From assembly GCA_910586965.1 (NCBI GenBank), contig CAJUMF010000001.1, positions 216,740-280,739 of the forward strand: a stretch of 64,000 nt of DNA, in the 5' to 3' direction. Source of the stretch: an uncultured Dorea sp. (GTDB taxonomy: Bacteria; Bacillota; Clostridia; Lachnospirales; Lachnospiraceae). Shown here piece after piece: positions 44,315-53,293 of this stretch (within the stretch, counting starts at the first letter, position 1; each line of letters opens with the position of its first letter). The notes under the pieces were generated by a model. That model saw only the letters and a list, made by a program, of their open reading frames with translations. It was not told where the DNA came from and did no database searches. Both the position numbers and the translations under genes were made by a program.

Positions 44315-45562
44315 CTAATCTGTCGCTGCATGTGATCCGGCCAGACAGCCCGTAGCCCATGCCCACTGTAAGTTGTATCCTCCGCATACACCGTCCGCAT
44401 CAAGAAGTTCTCCCGCAAGATAAAGATTCTTGCAGCATAAAGACTCCATGGTGACCGGATTTATCTCCTTCAGCCGAACACCGCCGGCACAGACCTGTGC
44501 ATTGGCAAAGCCGTTGGTGGCTTCAATATCCAGGGAAAAATTCTTACATATGGAGGCAAGGGAAACAAGTGTATCATCATTTAGTTCACATGCTTTAAGG
44601 TGCATGGGAATCCCCGCGCATTTTAACAGGCACGGAATCAGCTTTTTGTTAAATGCCCCTAAAAAAAGCTCCGAGACTTTTTGCTTCCTGCATCGCTTTT
44701 TCCAGAAGCGCATCACACCCGTCACCGCGTCCATCTGAATCTCCGGCAGGAAATCAATCTCTGCCCTCACGGGACGTTTGTAATAGAGAGCTTTCGCTGC
44801 GTGGCGGCTTACTTGGAACACCGGGATTCCGGAGATTCCATAATCCGTAATCTGCAGCTCCCCGGTATCAGTTCCCTTTAACTTCCGATTTTCATAGATG
44901 CTCACTGCCGCATCCGTGCGCACACCTGCGGCTGCCTTAAGGGGACTGTCTTTCACCCGAAGCTGCACCAGCGCCGGTACAACCGGTACGATCGTGTGTC
45001 CAAGTCTTTTTGCTAGGTCATACCCGCTTCCGTCCGAACCGAGAACCGGAGACGCCTTTCCGCCGGCACAAAGAATCACCTTATCCGCTTTTATCTGTGC
45101 AGTTTTTTTCCTTTCACCCGTCTCAAGGACATCGATCCGAAAACCAGTCCCCTCTCTCTTTATACCGTTCACATGTATTCCCGCACGGACATGGATTCCC
45201 ATGCGCTCAAGGCGAAGTGCAAAAAGTTCCCGGACAACTGCCGCCTGCTCCGAGCGTGGATAATAATATCCGTTTTTTGATTTGGAGAAAATGCCGGATT
45301 CCCGAAAGAATTTAAGCGTCTCCTCCGTCCCGAACTGTGAGAGGACCTGACGGACAACTTCCGGATCCTCGCTGTAGTAGAAATCAATACCCATCTTTTC
45401 ATTGGTAAAATTGCAGCGCCCGTTTCCGGTGGAGAGAATCTTTTTGCCTACCAGCTCCTTGTGCTCCAACAGATGGATCTCTGCCTTATCATCTACCCTG
45501 GCTGCGGCAATTGCTGCCGCCATGCCGGCAGCGCCGCCGCCGATGATCACGATCTTTTTCAT
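44315..45562 (-). CDS. BaiN/HI0933-family flavoprotein
   Basis: This 415-residue flavoprotein begins KKIVIIGGGAAGMAAAIAAA and has KKILSTGNGRCNFTN (the family signature), VILCAGGKASP and the closing GELLDADGVCGGYNLQWAWATG. The HI0933 group includes the bile-acid enzyme BaiN but also many of unknown role, and no other bile-acid gene is present here. Its ATG overlaps the stop of the PLP enzyme. Confidence 0.88.
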   Translation of the reverse strand: MKKIVIIGGGAAGMAAAIAAARVDDKAEIHLLEHKELVGKKILSTGNGRCNFTNEKMGIDFYYSEDPEVVRQVLSQFGTEETLKFFRESGIFSKSKNGYYYPRSEQAAVVRELFALRLERMGIHVRAGIHVNGIKREGTGFRIDVLETGERKKTAQIKADKVILCAGGKASPVLGSDGSGYDLAKRLGHTIVPVVPALVQLRVKDSPLKAAAGVRTDAAVSIYENRKLKGTDTGELQITDYGISGIPVFQVSRHAAKALYYKRPVRAEIDFLPEIQMDAVTGVMRFWKKRCRKQKVSELFLGAFNKKLIPCLLKCAGIPMHLKACELNDDTLVSLASICKNFSLDIEATNGFANAQVCAGGVRLKEINPVTMESLCCKNLYLAGELLDADGVCGGYNLQWAWATGCLAGSHAATD

Positions 45563-46842
45563 TACAGTTTTACAATCTCCTCCCTGACCAGATACTCTAA
45601 GGATTTAAGGATACCAAGCTTCGCGTGAGGCCAGGTAAGACCGCCCTGGAAATAGACTGCAAAAGGCGGTTTGATGGGGCCGTCGGCGCTAAGCTCAATG
45701 GATGACCCCTGGACAAATGCACCTGCCGCCATGATCACATCACTGTCATACCCCGGCATCGCCCACGGTTCCGGTGTCACGTAAGCATCTACGGGCGCCG
45801 CCGCCTGGATTCCCTTACAGAAAGCGATCACACCCTCCGGTGTCCCAAACTCTACCGCCTGGATAATGTCATGGCGGCTCTGTGAACTGTCAGGCACCAC
45901 TTTAAACCCCAGTTTCTCATAGATATTTGCAGCAAAGACAGCTCCCTTCAGAGCACTGGCAACTACGGTCGGAGCCAGAAAAAGTCCCTGGTAAAAAGAC
46001 TGCATCACCCCAAGAGACGCCCCCACCTCTTTGCCGAGTCCCGGAGAAGTCAGCCGGTAGCCGCAAGCGTCGATCAGATCCTTTCTGCCTGCGATGTATC
46101 CGCCGATGGGTGCAAGGCCGCCGCCGGGATTCTTAATGAGGGAGCCTACCACCATGTCTGCACCCACATCACTGGGCTCTGTTTCTTCCACGAATTCCCC
46201 GTAGCAGTTGTCCACCATGCAGATGATCTCCGGCTTGATCTCTTTGACAAAGCGAATCACTTCTCCAATCTGTGCCACGGAAAAGCTCGGTCTCGTCTGA
46301 TACCCCTTGGAGCGCTGGACCGTTACCATCTTCGTCCTCTCATTTATGGCTGCTTTGATCCCGTCAAAGTCAAAGCTTCCGTCAGGAAGAAGATCTGCCT
46401 GCCGGTAGGAAATGCCGTATTCCGCCAAAGAACCGTTGGACGGGCGGATACCGATCACCTCTTCCAATGTATCATAAGGTTTGCCTCCCGCGGACAAAAG
46501 CTCATCTCCCGGTCTTAGATTCGCTCCGAGAGCCAGCGCCAGCGCGTGAGTCCCGCAGGTGACCTGGGGGCGCACAAGTGCGCTCTCTGTATGGAATACC
46601 GAGGCATACACTGCCTCCAGCGTATCCCTTCCCACATCGTCATACCCGTAACCACTGGCAAAATGAAAGCAGTCTGCGTTCACTCGGTTGTCCTGCATCG
46701 CTCCTATGACTTTGAGCTGATTGTACTCGGCAGTTTTATCAATCGCAGTAAAACGTTCCTTTAGATTTCTTTCAATGGCAGAACCAAATTCCAACACGGA
46801 CGGTCGGATCCCAAGGTTCTGATATATATCATTGATCTTCAT
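45562..46842 (-). CDS. Methionine gamma-lyase-like PLP enzyme (YnbB, 'aluminium resistance' family)
   Basis: This 426-residue fold-type I PLP protein begins MKINDIYQNLGIRP and has RPQVTCGTHALALAL, VDNCYGEFVE and GSLIKNPGGGLAPIGGYIAG, with the PLP lysine expected in SLIKN. It lies downstream of miaA as ynbB does in Firmicutes. Substrate unproven; carbon-sulfur lyase activity is inferred from the fold. ATG 46842 is preceded by AAGGGG. Confidence 0.88.
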   Translation of the reverse strand: MKINDIYQNLGIRPSVLEFGSAIERNLKERFTAIDKTAEYNQLKVIGAMQDNRVNADCFHFASGYGYDDVGRDTLEAVYASVFHTESALVRPQVTCGTHALALALGANLRPGDELLSAGGKPYDTLEEVIGIRPSNGSLAEYGISYRQADLLPDGSFDFDGIKAAINERTKMVTVQRSKGYQTRPSFSVAQIGEVIRFVKEIKPEIICMVDNCYGEFVEETEPSDVGADMVVGSLIKNPGGGLAPIGGYIAGRKDLIDACGYRLTSPGLGKEVGASLGVMQSFYQGLFLAPTVVASALKGAVFAANIYEKLGFKVVPDSSQSRHDIIQAVEFGTPEGVIAFCKGIQAAAPVDAYVTPEPWAMPGYDSDVIMAAGAFVQGSSIELSADGPIKPPFAVYFQGGLTWPHAKLGILKSLEYLVREEIVKL

Positions 46843-46855
46843 AGAATTCCCCTTC

Positions 46856-47149
46856 CTACAGCGCATTCATGATCTTCGTCTTTACTTCCGCGCACTTCGC
46901 ATCAAACTCCGGATTGAGCGGCCGGATCTCCCGGATAATATCTGCCGCCAGCTCAAATCTCTTAAGATCATAGAGAAGCGCCGCCTGGTTCAAATTGTAC
47001 CACGCCCGCTCCCCCCTGGTCTTAATATACGGTTCAAGCCCCATAAGCTCCTTATAGGCCGCCTCCGCATTGTGACTGACTGCATAAAGCTCCATCAGCG
47101 TATTCATCTTTTTTAAAAATTTCGAACCTCCGAATAATCTCTGTAACAT
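46856..47149 (-). CDS. Small helical (TPR-like) protein in the usual hfq position
   Basis: This 97-residue protein is all helical, with repeat-like segments (AEAAYKELMGLEPYIKTRGERAWYN and the following QAALLYDLKRFELAADIIRE). It resembles a single TPR pair. It overlaps the end of miaA by 37 bp and precedes the PLP enzyme by 13 bp, so it is likely co-translated. No Hfq motif is present, although hfq often occupies this slot. Function unknown. Confidence 0.65.
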   Translation of the reverse strand: MLQRLFGGSKFLKKMNTLMELYAVSHNAEAAYKELMGLEPYIKTRGERAWYNLNQAALLYDLKRFELAADIIREIRPLNPEFDAKCAEVKTKIMNAL

Positions 47150-48087
47150 ATAACTCCCTCCATATACGTTAACATTGTACTTAATATCTTTTCTTCATCG
47201 TAATCACAGGCCTGCTTATCAATCCAGATCACATCCCGTTCCCGTTTAAACCATGTAATCTGGCGTTTGGCAAAATGCCTCGTATCCCTCTTGATCCGAT
47301 AGATTGCTTCCTCGAGCGTACACCCGCCGTCAAGATAGTCGAGCATTTCCTTGTAGCCAAGCCCCTGCATGGAGACCATATCTTTTTTATACCCCTTATT
47401 TTTAAGCGCAAGGACTTCTTCCTCAAGCCCTTCCTTAAGCATCTGGTCCACACGCCGGTTGATGCGCCCATACAGGCGCTCTCTGTCATCATTTAATACA
47501 AAATAGAAAAATTCATAGGGAGACGTCTTTTTCCGCTCCGTCTCGTTGTGCTCCGATATCCGGGTTCCCGACTGCAAGTAGAACTCAAGCGCCCGAATCA
47601 CCCGTTTTACATTATGAAAATGGATGTCCTCTGCCGCTTTTGGGTCAACGGCCCGGAGACGCTCATGAAGGGCCAAAGCTCCGTTTTCACCGGCAAACTT
47701 TAAAAGCTCTTCCCGGTAAGAAACATCCCCTTCATGCTCTGTGAAATCAATGTCATAGAGAAGTGCCTGGATATAAAATCCGGTGCCGCCCACGACGATC
47801 GGAATGTGGCCGTTCCCATAGATCTTCTCCATAGCTTCCTTGGCCATCTGCTGAAAACGGACAACATGGAACTCCTCGTCAGGGTAAAGCACATCGATCA
47901 GATGATGGGGAATCCCTTCCATTTCCTCCGGCTTTATCTTTGCCGAGCCAATATCCATCTCCTTATAAACCTGCATGGAATCTGCGGAGATGATCTCCCC
48001 GCCTACAGCTTTCGCAAGCCCGATGGAACTTTTTGTCTTCCCGACTGCCGTCGGTCCGGTCAGTATGATCAACGGTTTTTTCTTCAT
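47113..48087 (-). CDS. miaA: tRNA dimethylallyltransferase
   Basis: This 324-residue protein has the P-loop GPTAVGKT (11-18), SADSMQVYK, and the tRNA-binding GLGYKEMLDYL and RDTRHFAKRQITWFKRE. It adds a dimethylallyl group to A37 of tRNAs, which MiaB (53294) then methylthiolates. It directly follows mutL. Confidence 0.96.
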   Translation of the reverse strand: MKKKPLIILTGPTAVGKTKSSIGLAKAVGGEIISADSMQVYKEMDIGSAKIKPEEMEGIPHHLIDVLYPDEEFHVVRFQQMAKEAMEKIYGNGHIPIVVGGTGFYIQALLYDIDFTEHEGDVSYREELLKFAGENGALALHERLRAVDPKAAEDIHFHNVKRVIRALEFYLQSGTRISEHNETERKKTSPYEFFYFVLNDDRERLYGRINRRVDQMLKEGLEEEVLALKNKGYKKDMVSMQGLGYKEMLDYLDGGCTLEEAIYRIKRDTRHFAKRQITWFKRERDVIWIDKQACDYDEEKILSTMLTYMEGVICYRDYSEVRNF

Positions 48088-50067
48088 CTACACAATCCTC
48101 TTGAATTTCTTTTCCAGCTCCCGCTTAGACATAGCGATAATGGTCGGTCTCCCGTGGGGACAATGATACGGATTCTTAAGGGTCAGGAGCTCTCCAATCA
48201 GCGCGTCCACTTCTGCCGCCGAAAGCTTCATCTTCCCCTTCACTGCCGCCTTGCAGGACATAGACGCAATCTTTTCATCAATAATGTCCGGCGACAGATT
48301 GCGGCTGATCTCGTCGGACAGACTGTCGATCATTTCCATAAGGATCTCCTTCTTCGCAATGGAAAAAAGATTGTCCGGAACCGCCCGTACCGCGTACGCC
48401 TCCGGCCCGAATTCCTCGAATTCAAATCCGATCCTTGTGAAGCGTTCCATATGACGGCTGAAAACTTCCTGCTCCTGCATGGTAAGGTTCAGCACAATGG
48501 GCGGAGAGATCATCTGGGAAGTGAACTCTCTCGTCTTCATCCCCGCAAGGGTCTTTTCATATAACACTCTCTCATGTGCTGCGTGCTGGTCAATAATATA
48601 CAGATTATCATGATACTCCACAAGCCAATAAGTGTCAAATACCTGCCCGATCAATTTGTACTCCGCCTGTACCTTGCGGTCGAGGAATTTCTCTTCAAAA
48701 AGGTCAAGCTGTTTGGGAACAGGCGGCTCTGGCTGCGGCCATTTCTTATCCGCATGGTCCGTATTATAAGGAAGCACTGCCTCCCGGATCCGGTCTGCCT
48801 GGCGCTCCGGCTTATACAGGCTGCTCTTTCCCGCAACTTCCGCGGAAGAATTCTGCTCATGGTAGGATCTGACCCTCTTTTTCATCTCCTCCATGAAATA
48901 ATCCAGATCCCGCTCCTCCTTGGGAGGAACCACCCGCTTCGGCGTCTCTTCCTTCTTGGCGTCAGGTAACTTTGGCGCGGTATCTGCTGCACTTCTGCTG
49001 CCCGCCTCTGCCCGCGCCAAAGCCTTGCCCCCTGCTTCCTTCGCCTTCGGTACATCCACGGTGATCTGCGGGATCAGCTCTTTCTCATGAAGTCCGGCCT
49101 CCACTGTCTCATAAATAGCATTATAGACTTCCTGCTGATTGCTGAACCGGATCTCCAGCTTGGAAGGATGGACATTGACATCTACCATCTCCCCCTTCAT
49201 CCCAATATGCAGCACTACAAAAGGAAACTTATGCTGCATTGTAAAGTCTTTATAGGCATCCTCTATTGCTTTGTAGACCATATTGTTCTTAATATAGCGG
49301 TTGTTGATAAAATAATTTTCAAAATTTCGGTTTCCCCTGGAGATGATCGGCGCTCCTAAAAATCCGGTGATGCGGATGCCGTTCTTTTCATAATCCGCTG
49401 CCAGAAGATTTCCTGCAATCTCCCTGCCGTAGATATGGTAGATCACATCCCTCAATTGGCCGTTGCCGGAAGTATGTATCTTTGACTGTCCGTTGTTGAT
49501 AAAGTGAAACGAAACCTCCGGATGCGACAGCGCGATCCGGGTCATTAAATCCCCCACATGTCCGGCCTCCGTCATAGCGGTCTTTAAAAATTTCCGGCGC
49601 GCCGGGACATTATAGAAGAGCTGCCGGATGAAAAATACTGTCCCATCCGGAGCGCTGTCATCCTCAAGGCTCTCCTCTCTGCCTCCGGCCACACGGTATC
49701 TTGTCCCGAAAGTGTCCTCCCTCGTCTTCGTCAGAAGCTCCACCTGGGATACTGCCGCGATACTCGAAAGCGCCTCACCCCGAAATCCCAAAGAACGGAT
49801 ATGCAGGAGGTCTTCCACCGAGCGGATCTTACTGGTAGAATGTCTTAAAAATGCCGGCCGCACCTCGTCTTTCGGAATGCCGCAGCCATTGTCCGCAATG
49901 CGGATCAAAGAAACTCCGCCGTCTTTAATCTCCACGGTGATCGAGGATGCTCCGGCATCAATTGCATTTTCCACCAGCTCCTTTACTACAGAAGCCGGCC
50001 GCTCGATCACTTCGCCGGCCGCTATCTTATCGATTGTGATCGGATCAAGTACCTGTATCTTACTCAT
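48088..50067 (-). CDS. mutL: DNA mismatch repair protein MutL
   Basis: This 659-residue protein has an N-terminal GHKL ATPase (VKELVENAIDAGA, DNGCGI, GFRGEAL) and a C-terminal domain with the endonuclease motif DQHAAHERVLYE near residue 505, so it should nick DNA itself, as in organisms without MutH. ATG 50067 overlaps the mutS stop (ATGA). The linker (about 345-460) is proline- and charge-rich. Confidence 0.96.
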   Translation of the reverse strand: MSKIQVLDPITIDKIAAGEVIERPASVVKELVENAIDAGASSITVEIKDGGVSLIRIADNGCGIPKDEVRPAFLRHSTSKIRSVEDLLHIRSLGFRGEALSSIAAVSQVELLTKTREDTFGTRYRVAGGREESLEDDSAPDGTVFFIRQLFYNVPARRKFLKTAMTEAGHVGDLMTRIALSHPEVSFHFINNGQSKIHTSGNGQLRDVIYHIYGREIAGNLLAADYEKNGIRITGFLGAPIISRGNRNFENYFINNRYIKNNMVYKAIEDAYKDFTMQHKFPFVVLHIGMKGEMVDVNVHPSKLEIRFSNQQEVYNAIYETVEAGLHEKELIPQITVDVPKAKEAGGKALARAEAGSRSAADTAPKLPDAKKEETPKRVVPPKEERDLDYFMEEMKKRVRSYHEQNSSAEVAGKSSLYKPERQADRIREAVLPYNTDHADKKWPQPEPPVPKQLDLFEEKFLDRKVQAEYKLIGQVFDTYWLVEYHDNLYIIDQHAAHERVLYEKTLAGMKTREFTSQMISPPIVLNLTMQEQEVFSRHMERFTRIGFEFEEFGPEAYAVRAVPDNLFSIAKKEILMEMIDSLSDEISRNLSPDIIDEKIASMSCKAAVKGKMKLSAAEVDALIGELLTLKNPYHCPHGRPTIIAMSKRELEKKFKRIV

Positions 50068-52718
50068 ACGTGCCACCTGTTCTTTAATTTGTTCTGTAAC
50101 TGGTACAGCGTGTTCAGTGCGTCAATCGGGGTCAGATTGCTGATATCCAAGTCTTTCAGCTCTTCGATCACATCATCATCCTTCACCGTGTCAAAAAGAG
50201 ACATCTGAGCCAGATCCACTTCGTCATATTTCTTTGTCTTGATCTTTGGAGCAGCCCCATGGACCGCAATATCCTTAATACGCGTTGTGATATCTGCATG
50301 GATCAACTCCTCTACGATCTCTTTGGCCCGTTCCGTCACCGTCTCCGGAACACCGGCCAGCTTCGCCACTTGGATCCCGTAACTTTTATCTGCGCCGCCT
50401 TTCACGATCTTGCGAAGGAAAATAATGTCATCTCCCTTTTCTTTCACGGCAATGCAGTAGTTATTTACATTGTCAATCTTTCCCTCTAATTCGGTCAACT
50501 CATGGTAATGAGTGGCAAACAGCGTCTTTGCCCCTAAAAGCCTACTGCTGCTGATATGCTCGATGACCGCCCAGGCGATGCTCAACCCGTCAAAAGTGCT
50601 GGTCCCCCGCCCGATCTCGTCCAGGATCAAAAGGCTCTTATTCGTTGCATTTCTTAAAATATTAGCCACTTCTGTCATCTCTACCATGAATGTGCTCTGC
50701 CCTGAAGCCAGATCATCAGATGCTCCGACCCTTGTGAATATCCGATCCACCATCCCGATCTCCGCGGACGCGGCAGGCACAAAAGAACCAATCTGGGCCA
50801 TCAGAACGATCAGGGCTGTCTGCCTCATGTAAGTCGATTTCCCTGCCATATTAGGACCTGTAATAATAGAAATCCTTTTTTTCTTATCGTCAAGATAGGT
50901 GTCATTGGTGATAAACAGATCACCCGGAATCATCTTTTCCACCACCGGGTGGCGCCCTTCCTTGATATCGATAATCCCTCGCTCGTTCATCTTCGGACAC
51001 ACGTAATTATTCTGCTCGGCGACCAGCGCCATCGAAGACAGGGCGTCAAGCGTAGCGATCGCCCTGGCCGTATCCTGAATCCTCACAACTTCCGCGCCTA
51101 CCTTATCGCGCACTTCGCAGTAAAGCTGGTATTCCAGTGCAAACAGCTTGTCTTCCGCGCCCAGGATTGTATCCTCAAGCTCTTTTAACTCAGGGATAAT
51201 ATAGCGCTCGGCGTTGGCCAATGTCTGCTTTCTTATGTAATAATCCGGCACCATATTTTTAAAAGAATTGGTAACTTCAAGATAATATCCAAAAATCTTG
51301 TTGTATTTGATCCGCAGGTTTTTTATCCCTGTCTTTTCCCGTTCTTCACTCTCAAGCTTTGCAAGCCACTCTTTCCCGTCTGACTTTGCGTGACGCAGCT
51401 TATCGACCTCTCCATTGTAGCCCTCTTTTATGATTCCTCCCTCTTTCATGGCGATGGGAGGTTCGTCGGCGATCGCCTGCTCCGTCAAGGAGTAAAGATC
51501 TTCTAAGGTGTCAAATTTCTTATAAAGTTCCTTAAGAAGGGGACTTTTCATATCACCCAATATGTATTTGATATGGGGAAGCATAGACAATGAGCTGCGA
51601 AAAGCTATAAGATCTCTCGGGTTGGCAGACTGGTATGTAATCTTGCTGACTAACCGCTCCAGATCATACACCGGTGTCAGATATTCCCGGATCTCCTCTC
51701 TGGCAATGGCAGCGCTTTTAAGCTCTCCAACTGCCTGCTGACGTCTTATTACCTCCCCTTTACGGATCAAAGGCTGCTCAATATATTTGCGCAGGGTCCG
51801 TGCCCCCATAGCTGTCTTTGTCTTATCCAGCACCCACAAAAGAGAGCCTCTCTTTTGCTTCTCCCGCAATGTCTCGCACAGTTCCAGATTCCGTCTTGTG
51901 GAACTATCCAGCAGCATAAAAGTCCCTGTGGTGTAAGTAGCAAGCTTAGTAAGCTGTGACAGCGAGGCAGTTTTCTGAGTCTCTTTCAAATACAAAAGCA
52001 GCGCACCTGCCGCGATCACACCGCTGTCGTAATCCCCCAGGCCAAGTCCCTCAAGCGTTCCCGCATGAAAGTGCTCTTTCAGGGAACGTCTGCACAGGGC
52101 ATCGTCAAAGTACCACGCTTCCAGTGTATAGATAATGATTCCAAGCCGTTCCCGCAGATCGTCAAAATCCATGCCGCTCATATAAAAAGCCTCATTGCAA
52201 ATAAGCTCTGAGGGCATGAATTTAAAAATCTCGTCGAACAATTTTTCACTGCTGCTAATCTCCGTCATAAAGTAGTCGCCTGTTGTTACATCTGCCACTG
52301 AAAGCCCATAACGGTCTGCTATATACACAACACTCATAATATAGTTATTCTTTGTTTCGTCAAGAGACTGGGTATCCAGATTGGTCCCGGGAGTGACGAT
52401 ACGCACCACATCTCGTTTGACTAACCCTTTTACTGTCGCCGGGTCCTCCAACTGTTCACAGATCGCCACCTTATAGCCCTTGGAGACAAGGCGGTTCAAG
52501 TATCCGTCCACCGCGTGATAGGGAACCCCGCACATGGGCGCTCTCTCAGGAAGTCCACAGCTTTTCCCTGTCAGGGTAAGCTCTAATTCCTTTGATACCT
52601 TGACCGCGTCATCAAAAAACATCTCATAAAAATCACCCAATCTATAAAAGAGAATGCAGTCAGGATAATCCTCTTTTGTCTTCATATACTGCTGCATCAT
52701 CGGTGTCAATTCACTCAC
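50064..52718 (-). CDS. mutS: DNA mismatch repair protein MutS
   Basis: This 884-residue protein has the mismatch-reading LGDFYEMFFDDA near residue 28 (F-x-E), and the ATPase motifs TGPNMAGKST, EIGRGTSTFDG and FATHYHEL. It recognises mismatches and recruits MutL. It heads mutS-mutL-miaA. Confidence 0.97.
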   Translation of the reverse strand: MSELTPMMQQYMKTKEDYPDCILFYRLGDFYEMFFDDAVKVSKELELTLTGKSCGLPERAPMCGVPYHAVDGYLNRLVSKGYKVAICEQLEDPATVKGLVKRDVVRIVTPGTNLDTQSLDETKNNYIMSVVYIADRYGLSVADVTTGDYFMTEISSSEKLFDEIFKFMPSELICNEAFYMSGMDFDDLRERLGIIIYTLEAWYFDDALCRRSLKEHFHAGTLEGLGLGDYDSGVIAAGALLLYLKETQKTASLSQLTKLATYTTGTFMLLDSSTRRNLELCETLREKQKRGSLLWVLDKTKTAMGARTLRKYIEQPLIRKGEVIRRQQAVGELKSAAIAREEIREYLTPVYDLERLVSKITYQSANPRDLIAFRSSLSMLPHIKYILGDMKSPLLKELYKKFDTLEDLYSLTEQAIADEPPIAMKEGGIIKEGYNGEVDKLRHAKSDGKEWLAKLESEEREKTGIKNLRIKYNKIFGYYLEVTNSFKNMVPDYYIRKQTLANAERYIIPELKELEDTILGAEDKLFALEYQLYCEVRDKVGAEVVRIQDTARAIATLDALSSMALVAEQNNYVCPKMNERGIIDIKEGRHPVVEKMIPGDLFITNDTYLDDKKKRISIITGPNMAGKSTYMRQTALIVLMAQIGSFVPAASAEIGMVDRIFTRVGASDDLASGQSTFMVEMTEVANILRNATNKSLLILDEIGRGTSTFDGLSIAWAVIEHISSSRLLGAKTLFATHYHELTELEGKIDNVNNYCIAVKEKGDDIIFLRKIVKGGADKSYGIQVAKLAGVPETVTERAKEIVEELIHADITTRIKDIAVHGAAPKIKTKKYDEVDLAQMSLFDTVKDDDVIEELKDLDISNLTPIDALNTLYQLQNKLKNRWHV

Positions 52719-52792
52719 ACTAAAATCTCCTCTTCTGTCTGTAATCGTGTTAATAGTATAGCATTTTTAAGGGAGATTTAAAAGGTACAAAT

Positions 52793-53209
52793 TCATAAAA
52801 TATAATAGTGGGGCTTCGGTTCCTGATAGAGCCAATGCATCAAATAACCGCTCAGGATAATACCTACAGCCGCAAGCCCGGAAAAGATGATGATAAAGGG
52901 CACACAGATCTGCCCAAAGAGCTGCAGGGGCAGACGGCTGTAATCCCACACCTTAAGATGCATCCATTTATTTACAATGATCCCTGTAATGAATTCCATA
53001 GACGTCACAAATACCATACAGCGCAAAAGCTGAAGCCACAAAGGATCCTGCCAGAGGAGCATACGTCCCTGTACAGCAAAAAAAACAAAACAGATTCCGC
53101 CCAGAACAAACATGGTCCAATGAGAGAACCCGCGGAAGATCAATTCGAATGCATAATATATACAGCCGCCCACTGCCCATAAAAATAAATACTCACTTAA
53201 TTTTTTCAT
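52793..53209 (-). CDS. Small membrane protein, putative ABC transporter permease (CmpB family)
   Basis: This 138-residue protein has four membrane spans and the pattern GGCIYYAFELIFRGFSHWTMFVLGG and FITGIIVNKWMHLKVWDYS, typical of the PF06541 family labelled as a putative ABC permease. It has no ATPase partner. Its ribosome site GAGGG lies inside the hairpin at 53212-53258. Confidence 0.75.
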   Translation of the reverse strand: MKKLSEYLFLWAVGGCIYYAFELIFRGFSHWTMFVLGGICFVFFAVQGRMLLWQDPLWLQLLRCMVFVTSMEFITGIIVNKWMHLKVWDYSRLPLQLFGQICVPFIIIFSGLAAVGIILSGYLMHWLYQEPKPHYYIL

Positions 53210-53211
53210 GT

Positions 53212-53258
53212 AAAAAACGCCCTCACTTATGTTCTTTTTACATAGTTTGAGCGTTTTT
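53212..53258 (-). promoter_or_regulatory. Hairpin over the leader of the CmpB-like gene
   Basis: Read on the minus strand, AAAACGCTCA pairs with TGAGGGCGTTTT, and ACTATGT pairs with the ACATAAGT arm, closing a short A-rich loop, then TTTTTT and the ATG. The GAGGG that should bind ribosomes is in the 3' arm. It may be the terminator for miaB, an attenuator, or a translation switch. Confidence 0.55.
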
Positions 53259-53293
53259 GTCCTATAATATAGATGGTAATTTCATACTGATAT

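Noticed and set aside
44315..45562. Bile-acid 7-dehydroxylation gene baiN
   Set aside because: The family is broad and no other bai gene is nearby, so only the family is claimed.
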